In this document: positions 1-11,395 of the stretch, piece after piece
Position numbering within the stretch: position 1 is the first letter of the stretch
Layout: the number at the start of each line of letters is the position of its first letter
NCBI GenBank assembly: GCA_039720395.1
Contig: CM077833.1
Coordinates: 26,806,271-26,870,270 of the forward strand
DNA length: 64,000 bases
Reading direction: 5' to 3'
Source: Liquidambar formosana
Lineage: Eukaryota > Streptophyta > Magnoliopsida > Saxifragales > Altingiaceae
The notes under the pieces: model-generated
Seen by the model: the letters and a program-made list of their open reading frames with translations, nothing else
Databases searched by the model: none
What the model was told of the DNA's origin: nothing
Translations under genes and position numbers: made by a program

Positions 1-300
1 GTAACAAATATAACTTTGGAGTTTCCTATGTTCACAATTACCAATAGAAATTGGAAGACTTGGAAATTTTAAACCCATGGGCTATGGGCCAAATTTGTCT
101 GGCATGGCATAGGAAAAATCAACTTGCACCATCTAGTCATGTTCCGTGTATACCATCTGTAAGGTGCCCAATAGAGATTTTCCCGACCTTATTTGTCATG
201 GGTGTCATATATTAAATCGAGTTTGGCAATTATCAGCTCGACTAGATAATTTGAATCTTTTAATTTTGTTGGATCTATTGCTTAAAAAATAAAAAATAAT
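1..300. other. Intergenic, no feature seen
   Basis: AT-rich sequence without a supported coding frame. Similarity to the 17.4 kb region begins only near position 301. Confidence 0.5.
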
Positions 301-2827
301 GTCTAGTTATTTAGAGTAGGAACAACTTCTGAGATTGTTATAAAGACATATTGTTCTACTCTTAAGACTCATGAATTTTTAGCTTATTCATTAGCCCATT
401 TAAAATAATCATATAATTACTAATAAGATGGATGGTTCTTATCCTACGCTCTAAGGCTAACATGAAATAATTCACATAACATTGTTCAGAATTATTAATA
501 AATAAGAAGCTTCTTTCTTATCTTCATGTATTTTCTAATTAATTATATAATTTATATATGCGTCATGATTAGAATCACACCTCATGAATTGAAGGTTATG
601 AGTTTAGATTGACTTTCCTTAAAACCACCCTAGAGATTTATTTGAAAATGACAATGCGTGGGGATGGGAGATTACGTGCACACAAAGGAATCGATCAGAT
701 GCTTTAAGAGGCCTGGATACCCCTTTATCACTCACCAATCTCCCCACCCCACAAAAAAATATAATAACAATAATCGTAATAATATCGCACTAGGAAGAAG
801 CCTTTAGTTAGTCAAGCCGTCCCGCACGAACATTGGCTCACGGTGGGAAATCAAAAGCCTCATTCGTCATGATCGCACGTCATGAGAAGTCTGTTGTTAG
901 TCCACCCATCGGTAGCAGCGTGGACCCAACGTACCTCAGTCTGTTATTATATACTCCGTATTATATTAGTTTCAATTTCAATTTTATAGTGTAATTCGAA
1001 TCGATTAATTGAAGGATTCACCGATTCATATGTCCAACTAAACGAGCGAGACAAGAGTTAATAAAATTGGTCAAAAGCTTGAATTCTCCATTGTTCCATT
1101 TTGTATTGTCAACATCAGTGAATAAAAACAGGACGCTCAACTTTTTTATCTCATTTCTCTAATTAAGATAAGAACACGTACCACGCAGATCCCACAAATT
1201 GAAGGGTTATCTTCGACCGACGACTTGGCCTTTGTCCACTGTCATATTTTCTTTTTTCTTTTTTCTTTTTTTTTTTTTTTTTTTTTTTTTTTCATTTATT
1301 GATACTTTACTCCACGGTTTACTCTTTAGTGTGCAAAAAATACTTCTATATAGTTGTTTTGAATAAAAAAATTTTAAAACCATCAAAAAAATTGTCGTTC
1401 TAATTTCTACCAAAACAGTTATAAATCATCAAAACTAGGTTATTTCTTTAAGCGAACAAACAAACCTACAACTTCTTAGGGGTTTCAAACCTTTTTAATG
1501 GCCCTTTAGACCGCTTGGTGGCATATCCCTACCCAAATAAAGACAAAGTTTATAGGGTTTATAAATGTTTTGATTTCAATTCTGCATCCATGCATGAGTG
1601 GAGACGTGGATTCTCCCATAAAAATAAAAATAAATAAATAAAAAAGAGGTAAGTTAAGGTGCATCTAAGGGGCATTATGTGAGTGGAAGCACAAGTAGAA
1701 AGGTAGGCCTAATTGATCTCTTGATCCATGTTTAGGCAGCTTTTTAAACATCTATTCGAAATTTCAACCAATACTCGCTGGATGGTATGGCCATGGCGGC
1801 TGAATCTATGAATTTCTCTCAACGCTGCTCCTTTAAAAAAAATAAATAAATAATCCCATGCTGTTTTCCTAGTGCTTTCTTTCAAAAATTGAACCTCAAT
1901 AGGTTTGTTCTACGAATGCATCACCACTGCACAGTGGGAAGACAAACAGACAAACAAGCAAGCAACAAAAAAGTCCACTTTTTCTCCCATGTAGCTGTCA
2001 GGTGCCATTTATGTCAAGCAATCCAGTGGGCAAAAATTGACAACAACTTTAAAATTTCACGTGCTCATCCATAGAAGAAGACTTAGAAAAAAATACCGTA
2101 CCTCCGAGTCAAGTGGATTTGTTTGGAACGAAAGGATAGGAAACTAAAATAATAATAGAGGGTCGCCTTACCTGCACCGGCTGCAAGTTACGTTCCCCGT
2201 ATGCCGTTGGACTGTGTAATTAATTTGGGTCCCATTATTTAATACGAAAGAGACGAGTCCCTTTAAACGATCGTGTAACTCATAAACTCAATAGGAAGTA
2301 CCTCAACCAAAAAACCAAAAAATTTATTTTTTTTTCAATTAAAGAAAAAAATAAAAAGGAATTAGGTGGCCAGCTGTGCTGATGTAGGCTATATGTCATA
2401 ATTTTATTTTTTTTCTCAATATATTTCTTTATCTTGGAAAAAAAAAATGAAAAAAAGAGTGTGATCTGGCTTGGATTAGGTTGGGTTATCCAAACCTTAA
2501 ATCTAAATTGAAATCAAGTTAAGAAGCACAACCCAACGGATGAAAAGATTGGTTCAAGCCCAAACATTAGGGAGTAATTTTTTTGTTCGGTTTCAGTTTA
2601 GTTTTTCTGATTAAACCCACACGTACATAACTCGAATTGGATAGGACTCATCGGCCCAAGTTGTAGTCCTACTAAAAGCTCATGAATAGTCCATTGAGAA
2701 ACCATCATATGGACTCATAGGAGAACGGATAAGAGCCTTGTGGCCTACTGACAGGGGTAGAGCTAGGATTTCAAATTACCCTAGGCTAGGGTTCACCGTT
2801 CCATTATATGAAAATTACTTATTTTTT

Positions 2828-3060
2828 GGGGCGGCTATTGGCACCCCAATATCTTTTTTTTATCCCTCACTTATTTTAAACTTTCTAAGGTTTTATGAAA
2901 ATTATATAAAAGGTTTTCATAAATTGGCTACATTATACATTAGAAACATCATTTTGAATAATTTTGTAGAATAAAGTTTTTCCAAAATCTATTATTCAAG
3001 TAGATTTTTTTTGCCAAAATCTATGGTTTAAATAGATTTTTTGGCCATTTAATGAAACAG
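2828..3060 (+). mobile_element. Partial MITE of the GGCTATTG-terminal family
   Basis: It begins with GGGGCGGCTATTGGCACCCC. The interior (truncated AAAATCTAT and TTAAGTAGATTTTTT-like motifs) matches one arm of the complete foldback elements at 30723-31121 and 31175-31563. The opposite terminus is not found, so this is probably a truncated copy. Confidence 0.5.
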
Positions 3061-3510
3061 AAATGGTAAAATCTATGATTTTGGGCTGCGCCTAGGTTTT
3101 TTTCACTTGGGCTAATTTCTTTCTATTACTTTTTGGGTTGGTTCTTAATTTTTCTCACCTAGGCTACTACCCAAAGAGTACTTTAGTTACACAAATAATC
3201 AAAAAAAAAATTTGGGCAGGCTACCTGGGCTACAGCCCAGTGTAGCCCGCTGTGTCCCCCCGCCCTTGCCTACTGATTTATTTTCTCGAGAACATTAGGA
3301 AGCCAACCTTTCTGGTACCAAGTAATTTCAGGGTGAATAGGAGGGGTACGTTTGTCTTCTCCCAAGTGACTCAATGGTGGAGGCCTTTTCTATGAAGGCT
3401 TTGGCTCATGGACCTCAGCGAAAGTGCCGCGTCCCCGATGCCCCTTCTCTGAAGGCACAACAGGCCCACCTAATCTTTGAAACTTTTACATCTCTTTATT
3501 TAAACCAGAT

Positions 3511-3720
3511 ATACTACACTTGCACAGCACCTGAATATTTTTAAATAATATTAATTATAAAAAATAATAAATACATAAAGAATTTATATTTTTTTTATAA
3601 AAGATAAAATTTAAAATTTAGAAGTACATATTTTTTTTAAGAATTTAACTTTAATTTATTAAGAGTTTGAGTTAAAATCTAATTTTTATTTGTTACCAAA
3701 TGATAAGAACGTTTACTATG
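3511..3720 (-). mobile_element. Decayed Helitron-like fragment
   Basis: The AT-rich body is the reverse complement of parts of the Helitron at 28497-29187, including the stretch around ATACATAAAGAATTTATA and the repeated TTTGAGTTAAAATCTAA motif. No intact terminus was found, so it is a relic. Confidence 0.35.
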
Positions 3721-4783
3721 TGTTTCAATTAAAGGAATGGTAGATATGTATTTTTTTTAAAAAAAAATAAAGATATATTACTCGTTCAAAAGTTTTTCTG
3801 AGATTCGGCCTCTTATAGGTAGTATAGATTCATGTGTTTCACTGTCCTATTGCTAGCCTACGATAAGTGCTCTAAATCCTTTCATGTGTTTGTTTTACTG
3901 TTAGAATCTCAGCAATCTCAGCAATCTAACACGTATAATCCCACATCTAAAAGGCAACGAAGATGATTAGGATCCAAAGAGTTATTTGAAAAACATAAAA
4001 ATTTGGTCAATTAAAGATAAATCTGACCAATTTTTATTTCACCATTGTTCAATAAAACTCTTTTTCTTACAAATTTGTTCAGGTTTTGGGGTGGGGGTTG
4101 GGGGAAGGCATAAACATAGGGTTTTATCCAAATCAACTACAAGTTAGTTTATCTAAAAATCATCTAGTATAAAAAATGTAAGCAGAACCTAGTCAAGTTT
4201 ATAAAGAATCCCCAAACACAACCTAAGCATGAAGGTTCAATCCTTCCCCACCCATCCACTGGGATGGTTTGGACTTAACCTGCCCAAAAGGAACAATCAA
4301 CAAATTAAAAGAAAAGAGTGATCTCCTCAGAGGAGGCTGCAAATGGCTTTAAGCCGTGGGGTCCCTCTCACAGTTCATATGCCAACTCCTTTCTTAAAGG
4401 TTTAATTAGTTTAGTGGACCCAACTTCCATGAAGTTAAACATTTGACCATAGTAGTCAACTTTCCTCACAAGATAACAATGATTGTGTGGTAAAAAAAAG
4501 CCTAGAGATGCATTGATGGGGGGTGAAAAATCTCCCAATCAAAAGGAAAATGGAGTGCAGAACTACAACTTCACATGGGAAGTCGTCACAAAATTTTTAA
4601 ATTCCATTGGATTTTCAAGGAAGCTGGAAATCACTTGGGTCACTGAACTGTTAAACAAAATTATTCGAGACAACTATTCCTGATGCCTTACAGCTCTCAA
4701 ACAAAACTGAATTCTGAAATTTCTTTTCAACTGGAGAAAACAAACAAATTCAGGTAATTTCCACTCTTTTTAAGGGGGAATTA

Positions 4784-4788
<5 letters not shown>

Positions 4789-4825
<37 letters not shown>
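4789..4825. repeat. (AT)n microsatellite
   Basis: An uninterrupted AT/TA dinucleotide run. It is absent from the matching position in segmental copy 2 near 25.1 kb, so it expanded after the duplication. Confidence 0.9.
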
Positions 4826-4828
<3 letters not shown>

Positions 4829-5264
4829 TCCGAAAAACAAAAATTTCTGCTCAACTGTTCATTCCTTTCATGAATGGCCTAATGTTATCTAAATTGTGAA
4901 TTATGAAAACAAAAAAACAAAAAAAGACAGAGTACAAAGAGATTTCATTATTTAATTTTCTTTCTTTTTCCTTCTTTTTTTTTTTTAATGTTAATTTTTT
5001 ATTTTCTATTCAAAATAAAATTGTTCCTCGGAACACATCACCCACCTCCACACTACCTCTCTGCTTCATTCCCCACTTGTTCCTCATCTGTACACTAACA
5101 AAATTATTATTTTTGGTTTATAATAAAAAACAAAACGAGAGGATGATTCAAAAAAACAAAGAACGTTTTTTTTACTCTCTCTCTCTCTGTCTCTTCAATT
5201 CCTTTCCGAATTGAATAATTCCTTTGGATAGCCATCCCTAATCACAAGCCTTCACATTCGCTAG

Positions 5265-5402
5265 CTACTCGACCTTGCCCATTGCAAAACGTTTCACCAC
5301 AGCATTCCTAATCGCTTCAGTCTGCAAACAGTGTCCGTTGCGCTCCATCCTTGTCATGTAGTTCCTCACTTCCTTCCATATCATCTCTTCCTTATGATCC
5401 AT
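5265..5402 (-). pseudogene. 3' fragment of a MYB44/73-like gene
   Basis: The minus strand encodes the last ~38 residues of the intact MYB gene at 25547-26497 (motifs [25 protein letters not shown] and the final GKVE stop), with a few substitutions. Similarity stops abruptly near 5392; upstream on the minus strand the frame runs into unrelated repeat sequence. The DNA-binding repeats and promoter are missing, so this is a by-product of the segmental duplication and not a gene. Confidence 0.85.
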
Positions 5403-5430
5403 GGAAGATTTGCTTGTGGGGATACCATGC

Positions 5431-5512
5431 GTACGCATGGTCATACCAAGCGTATGCATAATATGAATATGGTACGCATGGTCATACCAAGCGTATGCAT
5501 AATATGAATATG
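5431..5512. repeat. Two-copy 41-bp tandem repeat
   Basis: Two identical 41-bp units (5431-5471 and 5472-5512), each starting GTACGCATGGTCATACCAAG. Related GTATGCATA/GTACGCAT motifs continue on both sides to about 5565. It starts about 40 bp past the duplication breakpoint inside the MYB fragment. Confidence 0.9.
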
Positions 5513-5565
5513 CATACGCATGAATTCCTAGGCGTATGCATAAACTTAATATGTGTATGCACACC

Positions 5566-6964
5566 AATCTTTGGTCCGAATTTAATTATTATTTTAAATC
5601 ACCACACTCTCTTAACTCATTGGAAGAAGATCGCAATTGACAACAAACGTTTAGACCACATCATCGGAACCGGGCCATCGTAAAATGTAAGGACAAAATG
5701 AGATGTCTATAGTTACTATAAATCATCAATCTAGGCAATAATCAATTTCCTTAACAAGACAAACATTCTAACAAGCACTGAAGGTGGTAGTCTAGAGATA
5801 AATGTGTAGAAGGCTAAGTAGTCAAGAGGTGGTGTAACTTGTCTTTGTCTTTTGATGGTCTTACATATGCACTAGAGCCATTAATTTTATGTAGGATTGA
5901 GATCAAGTTATGGGTCAATCGATTGAGAAAGTGCCTGTAGTTCTCTTCTTTAGTAAACTCGTCTATTCTACTCTCATCATTAGTTTTTCAACGGATAGGG
6001 AAACTACTATTGTTACGCTCGAATAGAGTTGCACCTGTTGCCTCAAATAATTTGGCCAAACAAATGTGCCTTGAGTTGATGCCAGGAAGCTCTTTCATTA
6101 CAACTGATGCCCCACACTCATTATTGAAATCCCATTCCATTCCATCTCGATTTCTCCAACCAAACAAACATGCCCTGAATTGCCAAGAAGCCCTCTTATT
6201 ACAATGTATGTTGCCTAGCGGAATGAATTTCAATAAATTCTTTTTTGATAATTGATTCTTAATAAGTTGACTTGTCTCCTCTAATCCCGGATGTTAATTA
6301 GCTTTCTTTTCTTTTTTTTTTTTGTTTATCTTATCGGTCAGATAGTCATTGATTGAAGCAATTTCAAATTATTTGAGGCAACAGAGATCCAATCTATTCC
6401 TTAATTGGGATCTGGTCAAGTACTCTATAAATTTACCGAATGAATTTTTAATATTTTCATTTTTTTTTTTTTTGTTTTTGTTTTTAATCAAAAGATTAGA
6501 ATAAACAAAAACACATCAGACTGTGTTGAAACTAAAACCTCTAAATTTCATGTCTTTGTTAAGGTGGACATCTTAAAGCCATTGGCATGGTAGTTGAAAT
6601 TTAATAAACCTCTAGCTCCTCGTGATGTTGTCAGAGTATTGAATTCCTGTAATTTTTTAACGAGATGTCCGTTTTGGGGTCATTCTTTCCCCTCTTTCTT
6701 CCTTTCATGAACACATATGGAGACGTGATTGGGGGGGATAATTTTCTGTCTATAATTACCCCCATTTTTTTCTTCTTTTTATCTTTTTTTGCTGTGAATA
6801 ATTACCCCCACCCTCTCTCTCTTTTGTACTGCATTTTTTTTTTTGGTTGGATTTGGTGGGCTGGGAGGGTGGGGCTGGTGGGTTTTTTCATGTGAACGGC
6901 CTTACATACTTAAAAGGGCCTGCGAGGCTGGCATGCCCATTTAAGACCGAATCATTTTTTTTTT
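5566..6964. other. Intergenic with a weak inverted-repeat element
   Basis: No coding sequence is supported; short frames on both strands near 6.0-6.25 kb mirror one another. An 18-bp perfect inverted pair (TGTTGCCTCAAATAATTT at 6036-6053, its complement at 6366-6383) could mark a degraded MITE. The rest is homopolymer-rich. Confidence 0.4.
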
Positions 6965-7796
6965 GGGAGCGGCTATTGCAACCCCCGAAACATCTAAGTT
7001 GCCCCCCCTTATTTCCCAACCCTCCAAAGTTACACACCCACCCCTTCCAAAGACTAACATATCCCTAACCATTCTCACCCACCCCACCCTACTCCCCCAC
7101 ACAATGGTGACGGCGAGGAAGGGCGACGACGGGCGAAAAAAGGCGACGATGACGTTAAGGAAGGGCGACGACGGCAAAGAAGGGAAATGGCGACAGTGAC
7201 CCCCTTTTTTTTCAAATCTGTGTTTTCCAGCAAGGGAGGTTTTTTTTTTTCAAAACCTCCATTTTTTCTGGCAAGGGAGGTTCTTCTTCTTCTCCTCTTC
7301 TTTATTTCTTTCTTTGGTTTTTTTTTTTTTAATTTCCTCTGCTGGTCAGATCTATGTGTTTTCTGGTAAGGGGGTTTTTTTTTCAAAACCTCAATTTTTT
7401 CCGGCAATGGGAAGGAAGAGAAAGAAAAGGAAAGCAAAAAAAGAGGGTTGTCGACGAGAGAGGGGTTCTGAGAAGGAAAGAAAAAAAAAGGAAGAGAAGA
7501 AGAGGGGTGCGGCTCGCCGTCGACGAGAAAGGGGTGTGGCCGTGTGGGAGAGGGGTTTTGGGAAGGAAAGAAAAAAAAAAGGAAGAAGAGAAGAAGAGGG
7601 AAGAGGAGGAAGGAAGAAGAAGAGTGCGGGAGAGGGGTGCGATGCTCGCCGGTGGGGTGGAGTGCCGAAGAAGAGGGGTGCGGGAGAGGGGATAGGTGAG
7701 GGTAAGCCCTTTTTGGTAATTTTTCATAATAATTTTTTTAATAAAAAAATATGGGGGGCCAACTTAGATTTATGGGGGGTTGCAATAGCCGTTCCC
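6965..7796 (+). mobile_element. 832-bp TIR element, GGCTATTGCAACC family (copy A)
   Basis: The termini are inverted repeats of about 40 bp: left GGGAGCGGCTATTGCAACCC followed by an ATCTAAGTTG block, right ending GGGTTGCAATAGCCGTTCCC preceded by CAACTTAGAT. The interior is unusual for a MITE: GA/CT-rich and GC-rich, with repeated GGCGACGACGG-like and AAAACCTCCATTTTTTC-like blocks and no plausible protein. Copy B at 7892-8753 carries the same interior reversed. The T-run flanks prevent a clear target-site duplication. The termini match smaller foldback elements at 30.7 and 31.2 kb that have 8-bp duplications, so a non-autonomous hAT-type element is likely. Confidence 0.75.
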
Positions 7797-7891
7797 ATTT
7801 TTTTTTTTTTGTTCATTATGCCCGATGAACTGACCTATTGGGCCTAACTATTTAGGATCCAGGTCTTCTTTGCTATTGGCATTTTATCCTT

Positions 7892-8753
7892 GGGAATGGC
7901 TATTGCAACCCCCTAAACCTCTAAGTTAACCCCTCATATTTTTTAATTAAAAAAATTATTATGGAAAATTACCAAAAAGGGCTTAACCCTCACCCATCCC
8001 CACTCCCACACCCCTCCTCACCGACAACTCTCTCTAGCATCCCACCCCACCGGCGACAGCGAGCACCGTACCCCTCTCCCGCACCCCTCTTCTTCCTTCC
8101 TCTTCTTCCCTCTTCTTCTCTTCTTCCTTTTTTATATTTTTTTCTTTCCTTCCCAGAACCCCTTTCCCGCACCCCTCTCTCGTCGACGGCGAGCACCGCA
8201 CCCCTCTTCTTCCTTCCTCCTCTTCCCTCTTCTTCTCTGCCTTTTTTTTTTTTTTTTTTTCCTAGAACCCCTCTCTCGCACCCCTCACCAAAAAAAATGG
8301 AGGTTTTGAAAACAAAACCTCCATTGCCGGAAAACACATAGATCTGACTAGTAGAGGAAAGAAAGAAAGAAAAAAAGAAAGAAGAGAAAAAGAGAAAAGA
8401 AGAAAGAAGAGGAAGAATCTCCCTTGCCGAAAAAAATTGAGGTTTTGAAAAAAAAACCTCCCTAGTTGGAAAACACGCAGATCTGAAAAAATGTTGCCGT
8501 CGCCCTTCCTTGCCCTTTCCGTTGCACTTCCTCACAGATCGTCGCCCTTCTTTGCCATCACTGTCGCCCTTCCCAGATCAGGACTATTGTGTGAGGGAGT
8601 GGGAGTGGGAGTGGGAGTGGGAGTGGGAGTGACGTGGGGTGGATGAGAAGGGTTAGGGGTATTTTAGTCTTTGAGAGGGGTGGATGTGTAAATTTTTTTT
8701 TGGGCGGGGGGGTTTTGTTGTCTGGGAATTGTGGGGTTGCAATAGCCGCCCCC
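7892..8753 (-). mobile_element. 862-bp TIR element, GGCTATTGCAACC family (copy B, inverted)
   Basis: It starts GGGAATGGCTATTGCAACCC and ends GGGGTTGCAATAGCCGCCCC. Read on the minus strand its interior follows copy A closely (CACCCCT block, CAAAGACTAA, CACACAAT, then GGGCGAC units), so the two form a large inverted pair with a 95-bp spacer. A GTGGGA hexamer repeat lies at about 8597-8635. The right terminus with its flank is repeated near 8811-8852. Only that second junction (TTCATCCT) resembles the left flank (TTTATCCT), so a small tandem duplication may have displaced the original edge. It ends about 270 bp before the receptor-kinase start codon. Confidence 0.75.
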
Positions 8754-9019
8754 TTCATCGTTTAGACAAATTGTTAAAAGGGGGGGTGGTGGAGGGGTAT
8801 GTGTTGTCAAACAATAGCCGCTCCCTTCATCCTTTACACAAATTGTTAGAAGGCGCCTCTTCCTATCTCAACCCACTCTCTGAAGGCACTGCCAATTGAG
8901 GACCCACCTTGTCGTTGCGTTATAGGTTACCTCCAGTTTCCATTTCACTCATTCATCAGGTTTCGTGCACGGCTGAGTGGCCCCTGCTCGTCCCCCTGGT
9001 TTCTTCTTTCACAAAACTC

Positions 9020-11395
9020 ATGGGTATGTCATTTTTCTCCCTTCTCCCTTCTTTGGTTCTGTTCTTTTCTCCATTAGCATCTTCAACATCTCAAGGTTTG
9101 AGTAAAGACTCATATCTCTCAGTCGAGAAAACCGAAGACGTTTTGGTTTCGCCGAATGGCCAATTTTCCGCCGGCTTTCACCCCGTTGGCGACAACGCTT
9201 ATTGTTTCGCCATATGGTTTAGCAAACCAACCGATGTTCGCAATCGAACAATGGTTTGGATAGCGAACCGAGACCAACCAGTCAATGGGAAACGCTCAAA
9301 GCTGTCTCTACTCAAAAATGGAAATCTCATCTTAACCGATGCTGATAAGTTGCAGGTTTGGGCCACCGACACCGTTTCAGTCTCTTCCGTGCAATTACAA
9401 CTCTACGACACGGGTAATCTTGTTTTAATTACTTTGGAGGGTGTGATTCTGTGGCAAAGCTTCGATTCGGTGACAGATACTATTCTTCCTAATCAACCAC
9501 TCACCCAAAGTACAAAGCTTGTCTCGTCAAGAAGCCCAAGCAACTATTCTTCTGGTTTCTATACCTTCTTTTTCGACAACGATAACGTTCTCCGTCTTCT
9601 CTACGATGGCCGTAATATTTCTAGCGCTTACTGGCCAAGACCGTGGACTTTGAGTTGGAAAGCTGGAAGGACGCCGGCTAACAACAGTAGAATTGCGATA
9701 CTTGATTCCTCTGGCCATTTCCAGTCATCCGACGGTTTGGAATTTTGGTCGGCCGATTATGGCGAGAAGCTTCAAAGAAGATTGACCCTCGATTCCGATG
9801 GCAACGTTCGACTGTACAGCCGAGAAGAGGAGACAGAAACTTGGGTTGTTACATGGCAAGCGTTTTCAAAACCATGTCTCATTAATGGAGTTTGCGGACC
9901 AAACAGTTTGTGCATCTATGCCCCTAGTGGATTGACATGCTCTTGCATACCCGGATATAAGATGATAAACAAGATCGACTGGTCTTACGGGTGCGAACCG
10001 GAATTCAATCTCTCCTGCAATGATGCTCGGGTCGGTTTCCTCAAACTACCTCATGTTGAATTCTTCGGCTACGATATTGGCTTCTCTCCGAATTGCACCT
10101 TGGAGAGTTGCAAGAAATTATGCTTGCAGTTCTGTTGCGCGGGGTTCCAGTACAAAACCAATGCTAGTGGTATTAATAATTGTTTCCCCAAGTCATTACT
10201 ACTAAATGGACAACGTTCGCCGAGTTTTGACGGCGACCTGTATCTAAAACTGCCGGAAGCAGCTCTTTCTTCGTACGACAAGCCCATCCAAAACCTCGGC
10301 TTAAATTGCTCGGGTGAAATTCGTCAGCAGCTGGACAGAAAATATATGAAGAGGCGCAAAAATGAGCTTTTGAGATTTATGCTATGGTTCGCTTGTGCAG
10401 TTGGGGGAGTTGAGATGATATGTTTCTTTTTGGTTTGGTGTTTCTTGGCTAGGAATCAAATTCCGGGTGCTCTTATGCAAGGGTACCTTCTTGCTGCAAC
10501 TGGGTTCAAAAAATTCACCTATGCTGAGCTTAAAAAGGCAACACGGGGTTTCAGTGAAGAGATTGGAAGAGGAGGGGGAGGGATTGTGTATAAAGGCATA
10601 TTATCAGATCATAGAGTCGTTGCAATCAAGCGACTCAATGAAGCTAATCAAGGAGAAGCTGAATTCCTTGCAGAAGTAAGCACCATCGGGAAGCTTAACC
10701 ACATGAACTTGATTGAGATGTGGGGATATTGCGCAGAGGGAAAGCACAGGCTTTTGGTTTACGAGTACATGGAGCATGGATCATTAGCAGATAACCTCTC
10801 GTCCGTTGCACTTGACTGGGAGAAGAGGTTTGAGATCGCTTTGGGTACTGCAAAATGCCTTGCTTATTTGCACGAAGAGTGCTTTGAGTGGGTACTACAC
10901 TGTGATGTAAAGCCTCAGAACATCCTCTTGGACTCTAATTACCACCCAAAGGTGGCCGATTTTGGCCTGTCTAAGCTACTAAACAGAGGTGGACTTAACG
11001 ATTCAAGCTTCTCCACGATTAGGGGAACTAGAGGTTACATGGCTCCAGAGTGGGTTTTCAATCTACCCATCACTTCCAAAGTGGACGTTTATAGCTACGG
11101 GATCGTCGTGTTGGAGATGGTGACGGGAAAGAGCCCAATGACGGGTGTTGAAAGTGGAGGGGATATGGAGCAGAGAAGGTTGGTTGCGTGGGTAAGAGAA
11201 AAGATGAATGGAGCTGCAACTATGGCGTCGTGGATGGAAGAGATCATTGACCCCATGATAGAAGGCAAACATGACACGAGTAAGATGGAAACTTTGGCAG
11301 CAGTAGCTTTGCGATGTGTTGAGGAAGACAGAGATGAAAGGCCCACCATGAGCCAAGTAGTAGAGATGCTTCTACGCCATGAAAATGATCATTAG
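9020..11395 (+). CDS. G-type lectin S-receptor-like Ser/Thr protein kinase (ZmPK1-like), intronless
   Basis: Plasma-membrane receptor kinase predicted to sense an extracellular ligand and phosphorylate Ser/Thr; the ligand is unknown. The first in-frame ATG at 9020 gives 791 residues, usual for the family. In order: signal peptide (1-24), B-lectin domain (~28-150, with MVWIANRDQPVNG and LYDTGNLVL), S-locus-glycoprotein region, EGF-like Cys cluster (CLINGVCGPNSLC), PAN domain (~335-415), one membrane helix (~453-478), kinase domain (~500-785). Visible kinase residues: VAIK Lys537, HCDVKPQN with Asp629, DFG Asp647, APEW. Cys before Asp629 makes it a non-RD kinase, a class often linked to immune receptors. 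No frameshift and no intron. An inverted pair of transposable elements lies just upstream; a fragment of a second copy lies downstream. Confidence 0.95.
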   Translation: MGMSFFSLLPSLVLFFSPLASSTSQGLSKDSYLSVEKTEDVLVSPNGQFSAGFHPVGDNAYCFAIWFSKPTDVRNRTMVWIANRDQPVNGKRSKLSLLKNGNLILTDADKLQVWATDTVSVSSVQLQLYDTGNLVLITLEGVILWQSFDSVTDTILPNQPLTQSTKLVSSRSPSNYSSGFYTFFFDNDNVLRLLYDGRNISSAYWPRPWTLSWKAGRTPANNSRIAILDSSGHFQSSDGLEFWSADYGEKLQRRLTLDSDGNVRLYSREEETETWVVTWQAFSKPCLINGVCGPNSLCIYAPSGLTCSCIPGYKMINKIDWSYGCEPEFNLSCNDARVGFLKLPHVEFFGYDIGFSPNCTLESCKKLCLQFCCAGFQYKTNASGINNCFPKSLLLNGQRSPSFDGDLYLKLPEAALSSYDKPIQNLGLNCSGEIRQQLDRKYMKRRKNELLRFMLWFACAVGGVEMICFFLVWCFLARNQIPGALMQGYLLAATGFKKFTYAELKKATRGFSEEIGRGGGGIVYKGILSDHRVVAIKRLNEANQGEAEFLAEVSTIGKLNHMNLIEMWGYCAEGKHRLLVYEYMEHGSLADNLSSVALDWEKRFEIALGTAKCLAYLHEECFEWVLHCDVKPQNILLDSNYHPKVADFGLSKLLNRGGLNDSSFSTIRGTRGYMAPEWVFNLPITSKVDVYSYGIVVLEMVTGKSPMTGVESGGDMEQRRLVAWVREKMNGAATMASWMEEIIDPMIEGKHDTSKMETLAAVALRCVEEDRDERPTMSQVVEMLLRHENDH

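Larger units (their letters stand above)
301..5392 (+). repeat. Segmental duplication, copy 1 (partner 17455-25671)
   Basis: Long stretches match the 17.5-25.7 kb region in the same order and orientation. The clear blocks are 301-2678 (against 17455-19919 plus 23275-23547), 3979-4080 (against 24578-24680) and 4377-5392 (against 24676-25671). Copy 1 lacks the two Helitrons and the peroxidase relic of copy 2. It carries its own unshared stretches at about 2679-3978 and 4081-4376. The right edge falls inside the MYB coding sequence, so only the last part of that gene was copied. The blocks differ by many point changes and small indels, so the duplication is not recent. No intact gene lies in this copy. 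Confidence 0.85.

Noticed and set aside
5431..5565. Possible CRISPR-like repeat array
   Set aside because: Two adjacent 41-bp units without spacers in a plant genome; a simple tandem repeat.
5988..6255. Overlapping 81-residue frames on opposite strands
   Set aside because: Mirror-image frames in a possible MITE; no protein family and no conserved copy in the window.
7075..8535. Frames of 110-180 residues on both strands
   Set aside because: They are Lys/Arg/Glu- or Phe/Ser/Pro-rich products of GA/CT tracts inside the two TIR elements, with no start context or family.
8909..9019. Upstream TTG start for the receptor kinase
   Set aside because: Not a plant start codon; the ATG at 9020 opens a typical signal peptide.
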